DNA from: SHVZ01 sp041906305
GTDB lineage: Bacteria; Pseudomonadota; Alphaproteobacteria; SHVZ01
Reading direction: 5' to 3'
Length of the DNA: 64,000 nucleotides
Assembly (NCBI GenBank): GCA_041906305.1
Contig: JAYRJL010000001.1
Location: 992,001-1,056,000 of the forward strand
Positions 52,428 to 59,411 of this stretch are shown in pieces. Every line of letters starts with the position of its first letter. Positions within the stretch are counted from its first letter, which is position 1. Both the position numbers and the translations under genes were made by a program. Under the pieces are notes generated by a model that worked only from the letters and a program-made list of their open reading frames with translations, was not told where the DNA came from and did no database searches.

Positions 52428-55400
52428 TTGGCCGTTCGCCTGGGACATCATCGACTTGGCCGGCGCAAGGCAGCAAAAGATCGCTGTCGAAGACGCCGCC
52501 CGGCAGCAGGCGACTGCGACCGCGATCCTCCAGGACCTTGCCTCCCAGCCAGGCATGGTCTTGGCCGATGAGGTGGGCATGGGTAAGACCTATGTCGCCC
52601 TCGCTGTCGCGGTATCTACTGTGCAGGCGACCCGCTCGTCGAAGCATCCCGTCGTTGTGATGGTGCCACCAGGACTGGCCACCAAGTGGCGTCGGGAATG
52701 GCAGCAGTTCAAAACTCTATGCAGCCGGCGGCCCGAGGCGCTTGCTTGGGTCCGTGATGTCTATGTCGATACACCGACCGACTTCTTCAAAAAGATTGAC
52801 GATAGTCGCCAAAGCCGCCCGCATATCGTCTGGATGACGACCAGCTGCTTCGGCCGTGGCTTACAAGATCCGTGGACGAAGCTGATGCTGGTTCGCCTCG
52901 CACGCGCCCGGACAAAGATGAGCCCGGAGATGACGTCAAAACTGTGCAAGTGGGCGACCACGCTGATCCGGCTGAAGCGGGCGCGAAATCTCACGGCCGA
53001 ACTGGTTGAGAGGTTGTTACGCAGTGATCTCAGCCGGTGGCGCCGCATCCTGATCCGGGAGGGTGTACTCGCCGAGAATGCGGATGACCCGATTCCGCAG
53101 CACCTACTCCAGCACCAGAACGAGATCGATTGGAGCCCGCTGATCGAGGTCATGCGCGGAGATGCGATCCCCGGTCGTCGCGGCGCAGTCTCTGACGATC
53201 GCCTGCGGGAAGCCAGAAAGGGTTTCAACGAAGCCTGCCAGGAGGTCTACTGGAATTGGCTCGGCTGTACGAGATGGCGTGCCTCGTTGCTCGTCCTGGA
53301 CGAGGCGCATCACGCAAAGAACGACCACACGCGTCTAGCCCGCTTACTCCGCTCAGCAGATGCGCAGCGGCTCATTGGTCACGGTAGCGGGCAGGGCACC
53401 CCGTTACTCCAGGATAAGTTCGACCGCATGCTGTTCCTGACGGCCACGCCATTCCAGCTCGGCCATCACGAGCTGATCCGCGTCCTCCGCTCGTTCGCGG
53501 CGGCCAAGTGGACGGGACCGTCTGCTCCACTTGGAACGCGCGCGGAGTTCCTCCAGGCGATGGACGAACTGGAACAGAGGTTGACCGTCAACCGACAGGC
53601 TGGTCGACGGCTGGATCTGCTCTGGGGCCGTCTGGCCCGGGATTGCGTGGCCCGATACGCCACCGACGGCGATATCGGATTCGCTGCGGCCGAATGGTGG
53701 CGACGGATCAACGCCTCCGGGCCCACGGAGCTAGTCGATCGTGAGCTCATGTCTGCGATCGAGGAATGCCGGAAGACCCGACAGCACGCCGAGCGCGATC
53801 CCAACAAGCCCCGTAGCTCTCTCGCCCCCTGGGTCATCCGCCACAATCGCCCACTTGAGCTGCCGACCATGGCTGGAATGCCAGCTGTCTTGCGGCGGGC
53901 AGTCCGTGCTGGCCGCTGGATCGCCACCGAGGATCAAGCTGATGATGCGGCGACCGCATCTGGCTTACCGATCGTCGGCGAGGAATTCCTGCCGTTCTTA
54001 CTAGCCGCACGGGCCCAAGGCGCGCTGGCGCATGGCTCGGCCCGCGGTCGCGCCTTCTTTGCTGAGGGGCTGTGCTCGAGCTATGAGGCTTTTCATCACA
54101 CCCGCGACAACCGGGGCGGTGTGCGCGACAACGAAGATGACGACGACGAACTGTCGGGCGAATCGAGGCTGACGGCGGCGGGCCGTCCCCTGGTTCCCGT
54201 TTCCTGGTACGAGAATCAGATCGCAGACCTCATCCCCTCGCGGCAGGCGGGCGAGGCCGACCGGTACTCGCATCCGAAAATGCGCGCGGTGGTCGTACGC
54301 ACGGTGGACCTGTGGCTGCAAGGCGAGAAGGTCTTGCTATTCTGCTTCTATCGGGAGACTGCGCGTGCCCTGCGCGAGCATATCGGGCGCGAAGTCGAGG
54401 CTGCGACCATTCGCCTAGTGGCGAAGAAGCTCGGGCTGGATGCCGGACGCGATGCCGGTCGGATCCGGAACTGGTTCGAGCGGGTGGCCCGCCGGCTGGC
54501 CGACGAGGATAGCCCGCTTCATCGTGTAATTGTCGACACGCTGTCGCGACCATTTGGGGCCGAGGAGTTCGCGATTCTACAACCCCACAAGAATGAGCTA
54601 GTCCAGTTGCTGGCGGCTTATGTCCGCTCACCGTCGTTCATCGCGCGCTACATGCCGCTCGACGTACCGGAGGTTCGGGAGGCCCTGTGGGAAGCTTCCA
54701 CGCAAGCGCAGACCGTGCGGGCGGGAGCCGAGGCACTCGGTAGTGCGTTGATGAGCGCGTCCGATGCCTCGGCGATGAGTATGGGGCGCCGCGTCGAGGA
54801 GTTCCTGCGTTTCGCACGTGAATTCGCGGAGCGCAGTCAGATCCATGCTGCTGATGACGAGAACAGAGAGACGGTTGACCCGCTGAGGGAGTATCTGCAT
54901 GCGCTGGCCGTGCAGGTCCGCGGGGGCACTGACGATGAGGAAGGGAATGCCGGCTCGGGCTCATATCGCGTGCAGCAGCCGGTACGCATGGTCTATGGGG
55001 AGACGAAACGCGAGACGCGCGAGCGCCTCATGCTCGCCTTCAACAGCCCGCTTTTCCCGGAGATCTTGATCAGCAGTGCGGTCTTGGGCGAGGGCGTCGA
55101 TCTGCACCGCTTCTGTCGCCATGTCATCCATCACGATCTATGTTGGAATCCCAGCACGCTGGAGCAGCGCACTGGGCGCCTCGATCGGATCCGCTGTAAG
55201 GCCGAGATGACGCGCCGGCCCATCGTCATCTATCAACCCTTCCTCAGTGGCAGCGCCGACGAGAAGATGTTCCGCGTTTTGCGAGATCGTGAACGCTGGT
55301 TCCAGATTGTCATGGGCCAGAAGTTCGACTTCGACGAGGGCTCGACCGAGGCGCTGGCGAACCGCGTGCCCCTGCCGGACGAGCTAGCACGCGAGTTGGC

Positions 55401-55431
55401 ATTCGATTTGCGCAGATGGCAGGGTGCCTAG
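52417..55431 (+). CDS. SNF2/DEAD-type superfamily 2 helicase, third gene of putative defence operon
   Basis: 1,004 residues. Motif I MVLADEVGMGKTYVAL (residues about 48-62), motif Ia VVMVPPGLATKWRREW, motif II LLVLDEAHHAKND (about 290-302), motif III FLTATPFQLGHHEL (about 340). The second RecA lobe has LLFCFYRETARALREH and, near 885-925, VLGEGVDLHRFCRHV and TLEQRTGRLDRI (motifs V and VI). A long helical insertion separates the lobes. The DEVGMGKT form is typical of SNF2-like translocases. It overlaps the PLD gene by 11 bp. Probable DNA translocase that senses or feeds target DNA. Confidence 0.9.
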   Translation: MSVDWPFAWDIIDLAGARQQKIAVEDAARQQATATAILQDLASQPGMVLADEVGMGKTYVALAVAVSTVQATRSSKHPVVVMVPPGLATKWRREWQQFKTLCSRRPEALAWVRDVYVDTPTDFFKKIDDSRQSRPHIVWMTTSCFGRGLQDPWTKLMLVRLARARTKMSPEMTSKLCKWATTLIRLKRARNLTAELVERLLRSDLSRWRRILIREGVLAENADDPIPQHLLQHQNEIDWSPLIEVMRGDAIPGRRGAVSDDRLREARKGFNEACQEVYWNWLGCTRWRASLLVLDEAHHAKNDHTRLARLLRSADAQRLIGHGSGQGTPLLQDKFDRMLFLTATPFQLGHHELIRVLRSFAAAKWTGPSAPLGTRAEFLQAMDELEQRLTVNRQAGRRLDLLWGRLARDCVARYATDGDIGFAAAEWWRRINASGPTELVDRELMSAIEECRKTRQHAERDPNKPRSSLAPWVIRHNRPLELPTMAGMPAVLRRAVRAGRWIATEDQADDAATASGLPIVGEEFLPFLLAARAQGALAHGSARGRAFFAEGLCSSYEAFHHTRDNRGGVRDNEDDDDELSGESRLTAAGRPLVPVSWYENQIADLIPSRQAGEADRYSHPKMRAVVVRTVDLWLQGEKVLLFCFYRETARALREHIGREVEAATIRLVAKKLGLDAGRDAGRIRNWFERVARRLADEDSPLHRVIVDTLSRPFGAEEFAILQPHKNELVQLLAAYVRSPSFIARYMPLDVPEVREALWEASTQAQTVRAGAEALGSALMSASDASAMSMGRRVEEFLRFAREFAERSQIHAADDENRETVDPLREYLHALAVQVRGGTDDEEGNAGSGSYRVQQPVRMVYGETKRETRERLMLAFNSPLFPEILISSAVLGEGVDLHRFCRHVIHHDLCWNPSTLEQRTGRLDRIRCKAEMTRRPIVIYQPFLSGSADEKMFRVLRDRERWFQIVMGQKFDFDEGSTEALANRVPLPDELARELAFDLRRWQGA

Positions 55432-55550
55432 CGCCCTGGGTAGTTGATAGGGAGCGTACAGTTCTTGTGTCCGCGTCCTGCTTTGAGCGCCCATCTTGGT
55501 AGTGCGGCATATGAGCGTGACGTCTTCCCCTTCATTGCAGAGGCGATGAG

Positions 55551-56288
55551 CTACCAGCGTGGCTCGGGCTCGTACGCCAGGGTCTTTAATGCCTTGTTGG
55601 CATCGGTCCGCGTGCCGTAGATCCCGAGGGCCTTACCCGTATCGCCGTGTTTTTCGATCCGGAAGAGCTCCCATCGTTTTTCCTTGGTCGGCGACAACCT
55701 ATAAGCCCGGCCATTTTTTCGCATGAATAGGTCCCTTGAATTCTGAATCGGGGTCCACTTGCAGTCGGCGCCGGCAAGGAAGCGTTCCTCGAGCGCTCGG
55801 CGTTCTTCCATCTGAATCTGGCGCCAAGCCGCTTCTCGTTCTTGACGAGCACGCTCGGTTTCGATTTCGACGAATTCCTGCAATGCACCGATTATAGCCG
55901 GTAGCTCGGTCCCCTCCGCCTTCTCACGCGAATACAGTGCTTCGCAGCCCTCGCGAAGGTCCTCACTCGGATACGCGGAAAAAGGCTCTTCATGAACAGC
56001 GCGTATGCGCTGGGCGACGTCGGTCGACGTTAGTCTCGGGCCGGGCAGCGAATTGAGGAAGTCGCGAAGGTCGTCGACTGGAATCCAACACCCGGCAGCA
56101 TTTCGGATAAGGCTCTCGCGGTCGCTGTTCCACTTGCTCCAGACTGACGGCCCACGGTCGATCGCCTGAAGGATCTCGCGCGAAATCTTGGTTAAGGATT
56201 TTGGATCGCGAAGGTGGCGCAGTGATGGACTTTGGACGTACTCGTGTAGGAGCCGAAAGACAGTCTGGAGGCGCTCGTTGTCGATCAT
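55551..56288 (-). CDS. Uncharacterised 245-residue element protein
   Basis: No family recognised. Helical, charged central part (ETERARQEREAAWRQIQMEERRALEERF), then a small beta-rich C-terminal domain (GRAYRLSPTKEKRWELFRIE, GIYGTRTDANKALKTLAY). It lies 43 bp downstream of the integrase stop on the same strand, and so is probably the last gene of the xis-int transcript. Codon use is less GC-extreme than the chromosome. Confidence 0.65.
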   Translation of the reverse strand: MIDNERLQTVFRLLHEYVQSPSLRHLRDPKSLTKISREILQAIDRGPSVWSKWNSDRESLIRNAAGCWIPVDDLRDFLNSLPGPRLTSTDVAQRIRAVHEEPFSAYPSEDLREGCEALYSREKAEGTELPAIIGALQEFVEIETERARQEREAAWRQIQMEERRALEERFLAGADCKWTPIQNSRDLFMRKNGRAYRLSPTKEKRWELFRIEKHGDTGKALGIYGTRTDANKALKTLAYEPEPRW

Positions 56289-56331
56289 GGCGGAGCCTGT
56301 TGGCTGAGGCTGGTACCCGCCGAGTTTATCT

Positions 56332-57582
56332 CTACCGGCCGGAGCGAGCCGCGCGTTTCCTGATGGAGCGACCTCGCGCCGCCTGCGACGCCATCACTTC
56401 TTTAGCCATCGCGTCGACCGCGGCCCGCTTATCGGGATCAAACACGCCGAGATAATTCAGCGTGGTCTCGAAGCTCTTGTGGCGTGCTAGTTCTTGCAAG
56501 TCCTGTGGCTTCTTCGTGTGCCCCGATATGCTCGTCACGAACGATGCCTTGAGATCGTGGATGCGGTACGCCTTCGGCAGGCCGGCGCGCTTGATGGCAC
56601 GTCGCCAGGCTCCATAAAAATCTTTGATCGGGCGGGGCGGCGGTCTGTCCTGGTCCCCCTTGTGCGGCTGGCCCTCGGCTGCCTTTCGTGGAGGGGGCGT
56701 ATACCAGAAGAGCCACTTGATCTTGAGCTTCCTGGCCTCGGCGACGCGGCGCTTGATGACCTTCATCGCGATCGCGTTTGCGAAAACGAACTCGTCGCGC
56801 AGGCCCTTCGTATCTTCGCCCCTAAGCCAGATGCCTGACTTAACGAAATCCACCTGCTGATCAATGTTGATCGCCAACATCTCCGCCTTACGAAAGCCCA
56901 TGTGCCGAAGGAGCACCGCTGCGTCAGCTACCCATGGCGCGGCGTTCTCGACGATCCGATCGAGATCGGTATCCGGGACGGGCCGGGGGATGCGCTTGAT
57001 CTCTTTTAGAGCGGGGATCGGCGGGACCCAGGGCATTCTCGGCGCGCCGGTCGCCGGATTGATCGCACGGCAGTAGGTGCCCACGGCCTTTCGCAGGCAA
57101 TCCAGATATCGATTGATGGTCGCATCCTTTCGGAAGCGATCGGTCTCGCGCCTTGGGTTCTGGATACGGGTTTCGGTCTTGGCTTGAGGGCCGCCGACCC
57201 AGACATAGATCTTCTGCCGGCGAGCCCAGGCGATGTAATCGGGCAGCTTCTGCGGGAGCTCGGCAATCATAGTGTCGGGCCCGAGCTGACGGAGGAGTTC
57301 GGCCACCTGGATGCGGCGGTCGTCGCCGAACCGGTCCCCTTTTGGCGGCAGCGTCCGCGCATACTCGACGAAGGCGAGCGCGAGGGTGGGGGCGCCGGTG
57401 AATTTGGAAACCGACTTGGTCTTCTGGACCTGCGCCTTGACCAGTTCCTCGGCGCGACGCGCTTCGGTCTTGGTGGATGACGCCGAGCCATCCAGGTTGA
57501 GGCAGTATCCCTGGTAGCGCTTCCCCTGCCGGCGGAAGTCATATCGCCAGCGGTCGCGATCCTTCTCGAAGAAGACGGTCAT
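56332..57582 (-). CDS. int: Tyrosine recombinase / integrase
   Basis: 416 residues. There is an N-terminal arm/core-binding region (about 1-200), then the catalytic domain: the first Arg in LLRHMGFRKAEMLAI, box II HDLKASFV, the second His in ELARHKSFETTLNYLG, with the nucleophile Tyr in LNYLG. In box II the usual HxxR is HDLK, so the second catalytic Arg is replaced by Lys. It should integrate the element next to tRNA-Arg. Preceded by a small HTH gene 15 bp upstream, a normal xis-int pair. Confidence 0.9.
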   Translation of the reverse strand: MTVFFEKDRDRWRYDFRRQGKRYQGYCLNLDGSASSTKTEARRAEELVKAQVQKTKSVSKFTGAPTLALAFVEYARTLPPKGDRFGDDRRIQVAELLRQLGPDTMIAELPQKLPDYIAWARRQKIYVWVGGPQAKTETRIQNPRRETDRFRKDATINRYLDCLRKAVGTYCRAINPATGAPRMPWVPPIPALKEIKRIPRPVPDTDLDRIVENAAPWVADAAVLLRHMGFRKAEMLAINIDQQVDFVKSGIWLRGEDTKGLRDEFVFANAIAMKVIKRRVAEARKLKIKWLFWYTPPPRKAAEGQPHKGDQDRPPPRPIKDFYGAWRRAIKRAGLPKAYRIHDLKASFVTSISGHTKKPQDLQELARHKSFETTLNYLGVFDPDKRAAVDAMAKEVMASQAARGRSIRKRAARSGR

Positions 57583-57597
57583 AACTGGACCCGGGGA

Positions 57598-58002
57598 TCA
57601 GATGTCTACGCCCAGCGCGCGCAGTTCCGCTTCGGCGGCTGCCTGCTCGTTCCGGACCGATGGGGGCTTCTTCTTCTCTGCCTGCTTGGCCGATAGGGGG
57701 TAGCGCTCCTGATATGCCCGGAGGGAGTCCACATAGATGCGGCGAACGCGGCCCCAATAGTGGCCTTCGAGTTCTCCCTCCTCGATCAGTTGCTCCACCG
57801 TGCTGGTAGAGCCACAGACCGTATCGGCGACCTGCTGGACCGAGATCGAGGGCCGGAGCTCCAGCAAGGCGGCGAGGGATAAGGTTTCCGCCGACGGCAC
57901 CCGGGACGCCGCGCCAGGCTGCGGGGCGTGCATGGATTTGGATACCGGCCCATGGGGCGGTAACTCTGTCCTTTCACTGTCTGGATGGAAGTCATCCGGC
58001 AT
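57598..58002 (-). CDS. Small helix-turn-helix protein, probable excisionase/DNA-binding partner of the integrase
   Basis: 134 residues. Residues about 55-100 (ISVQQVADTVCGSTSTVEQLIEEGELEGHY, then GRVRRIYVDSLRAYQERY) resemble a winged HTH_17/excisionase domain. The N-terminus is Pro-rich and disordered. TATACT ends 6 nt before the ATG at 58002, so the message is probably leaderless or nearly so. Likely controls excision or integrase expression. Confidence 0.72.
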   Translation of the reverse strand: MPDDFHPDSERTELPPHGPVSKSMHAPQPGAASRVPSAETLSLAALLELRPSISVQQVADTVCGSTSTVEQLIEEGELEGHYWGRVRRIYVDSLRAYQERYPLSAKQAEKKKPPSVRNEQAAAEAELRALGVDI

Positions 58003-58602
58003 GGACAAAGTATATCACGACGACTGCGAAAGCGCCGACGGCCCTATTACATCAATACCGCCCGGATTATCTACAATGCTACTTACATATCCTGTCCGCT
58101 ATACATCATAGACGAAAAATTGGAAAGTCAAGCGAGAGCGAAAACAGAAAAATGGCGGATTTCTGCGATAGAGAAAATGCTGTGCTTTCTGTGCAACGCT
58201 CTTAATCCCAAAGAAAATAACTATCGAAAGTATGCCACTGCCTAGTCGGGTATCTGTACTTGATCTACCCAGCAAGCGCGGTTGGCACATTAAGCTAATG
58301 CACGGATCCGGCACGGAGACACTTTTGCACCTTAGGATACATTATCCTAATGTACGAACTCCGGCGCAGGATGGCTTTGGCACCTTAGGATACATTAAGG
58401 CACATTAGCCTAATGTACGGAGTCTGGCCCGGGATGACTTGGCACCTTAGGATACATTAGCCTAAGGTGGCGTTAACTACGTCGGCGCCGTTAATATATT
58501 GGAATTAATATTTGGCGCCGGACGGTGAGCGCCTTCCGTCGCCCGACCACGGCAGGCGCGACCTTCAGGTTCCCGCAGAGCGGACGGATTATAGCGCTCG
58601 TC
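58003..58602. other. AT-rich non-coding region containing a palindromic repeat array
   Basis: 600 bp without a convincing gene between the HTH gene and the TraD-like gene. Base composition is far more AT-rich than elsewhere. The right half holds the tandem repeats at 58282-58470 and a TTAATAT-rich segment (58490-58513) flanked on both sides by GGCGCC. It could be an origin, partition or recombination-control region. Confidence 0.65.
58282..58470 (+). repeat. About 3.5 imperfect tandem repeats with palindromic cores (iteron-like)
   Basis: GCACCTTAGGATACATTA recurs exactly at 58327-58344, 58380-58397 and 58442-58459. Units are about 43, 53, 63 and 30 bp (58282, 58325, 58378, 58441). Each core is palindromic: CATTA-AGC-TAATG (58288-58300), TACATTATCCTAATGTA (58338-58354), ACATTA-GCC-TAATGT (58402-58416), and ACCTTAGG paired with CCTAAGGT (58444-58451, 58461-58468). 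A second shared stretch, CTAATGyACGgA..CyGG, follows each of the first three cores. The layout suits multiple dimer-binding sites of one protein. Confidence 0.8.
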
Positions 58603-59214
58603 CTATTGCTCCTGACGGACGAGAGCCAGGAGTTCGTCCTTGTACTTGGGCGGGACGCCTAGGTCACCCTGGTGGGCCCTCACCTTCTCGAATAGCCGTA
58701 CTACGCTTTTCTTGGGCACGTTGCCTTCCCAGCGTTTCCGCTCTTCCTTCCAGCTCAACCCGTGGCCTTTCAGCTTTGAGCGGAGCGCATCGGGTGGCGC
58801 CGTGGGGAACGAGACCGAGATGAAGATCGGAGGGTTGTCCCGTCGCGCTTCATCGCGCTTCTCCTGACGACGCCGTTCTGCGTCCTCGAGGATAATTGTG
58901 CCGACCTGGTTCCAGATCTTCAGTTGGCTGGGACCCTTCACGGGATCGTTCATGATCTTGACCACGTTATGGAGGGCCCCGACGAGAGTCGCCTCTCCGA
59001 TCTCGTGGGCGCCGACCATCATCGCCAGGCCGCCGAGCTTGAACTTGAGCGCAGCCTTCGCCTTATCCCGCTTCTTGACGAGACTCTGACGCTTGGCGTT
59101 CAGGCGAACCTGCTTCTCGTCGATCTTGGCCAGGGCTTCGTCGATATCGCGCTTGGCATTTCGACGAGGCTGCTTCTTCTCGATCGTGGTTGGGGTCTGG
59201 TCGATATCGCTCAT
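58603..59214 (-). CDS. TraD-like conjugal transfer accessory protein
   Basis: 203 residues. The N-terminal part (DEALAKIDEKQVRLNAKRQ, then LKFKLGGLAMMVG) matches the small TraD/TraC-type accessory proteins encoded beside oriT in Agrobacterium/Rhizobium mobilization regions. The C-terminal half (PPIFISVSFPTAPPDALRSKLKGHGLSW, ending VPPKYKDELLALVRQE) is an added domain. It is divergent from the relaxase gene, as traCD are from traA. Probably helps the relaxosome. Confidence 0.7.
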   Translation of the reverse strand: MSDIDQTPTTIEKKQPRRNAKRDIDEALAKIDEKQVRLNAKRQSLVKKRDKAKAALKFKLGGLAMMVGAHEIGEATLVGALHNVVKIMNDPVKGPSQLKIWNQVGTIILEDAERRRQEKRDEARRDNPPIFISVSFPTAPPDALRSKLKGHGLSWKEERKRWEGNVPKKSVVRLFEKVRAHQGDLGVPPKYKDELLALVRQEQ

Positions 59215-59411
59215 GGTCGTAGGGCTCCCTCGCTCCAGTCCAGAATGACGTCAGCGAGCGAAAGCGTCAACCTGAAGCCCTACCCCGGCATTGGACCGAA
59301 TAGGGACAATCGCGATATACGTTTTGTGCTATCGCCAAAACGCTGTACGCTTAAGAGGTCAGGTGATGGCGAGCCGGCAGGCCGCCGTGACCACCACGAG
59401 ACGGAGCCAAC
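59215..59411. other. oriT: Probable origin of transfer (oriT) with two interleaved inverted repeats
   Basis: 197 bp between divergent TraD-like and relaxase genes, the usual oriT position in this class. CGTTTTG (59320-59326) pairs with CAAAACG (59336-59342), and GCGATA (59312-59317) pairs with TATCGC (59330-59335). The two repeats are interleaved, so only one hairpin can form at a time unless a pseudoknot-like fold arises. The nick site cannot be located from sequence alone. Confidence 0.6.

Noticed and set aside
48540..55431. Classical DISARM, BREX or restriction-modification system
   Set aside because: No methyltransferase, DrmA/DrmB, PglZ or BrxC-like protein is present; only PLD and SNF2-type components are shared with DISARM.
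58282..58470. CRISPR array
   Set aside because: Repeat units vary in length, are only 3.5 in number, contain nested palindromes and lack unique spacers of constant size; no cas genes are present.
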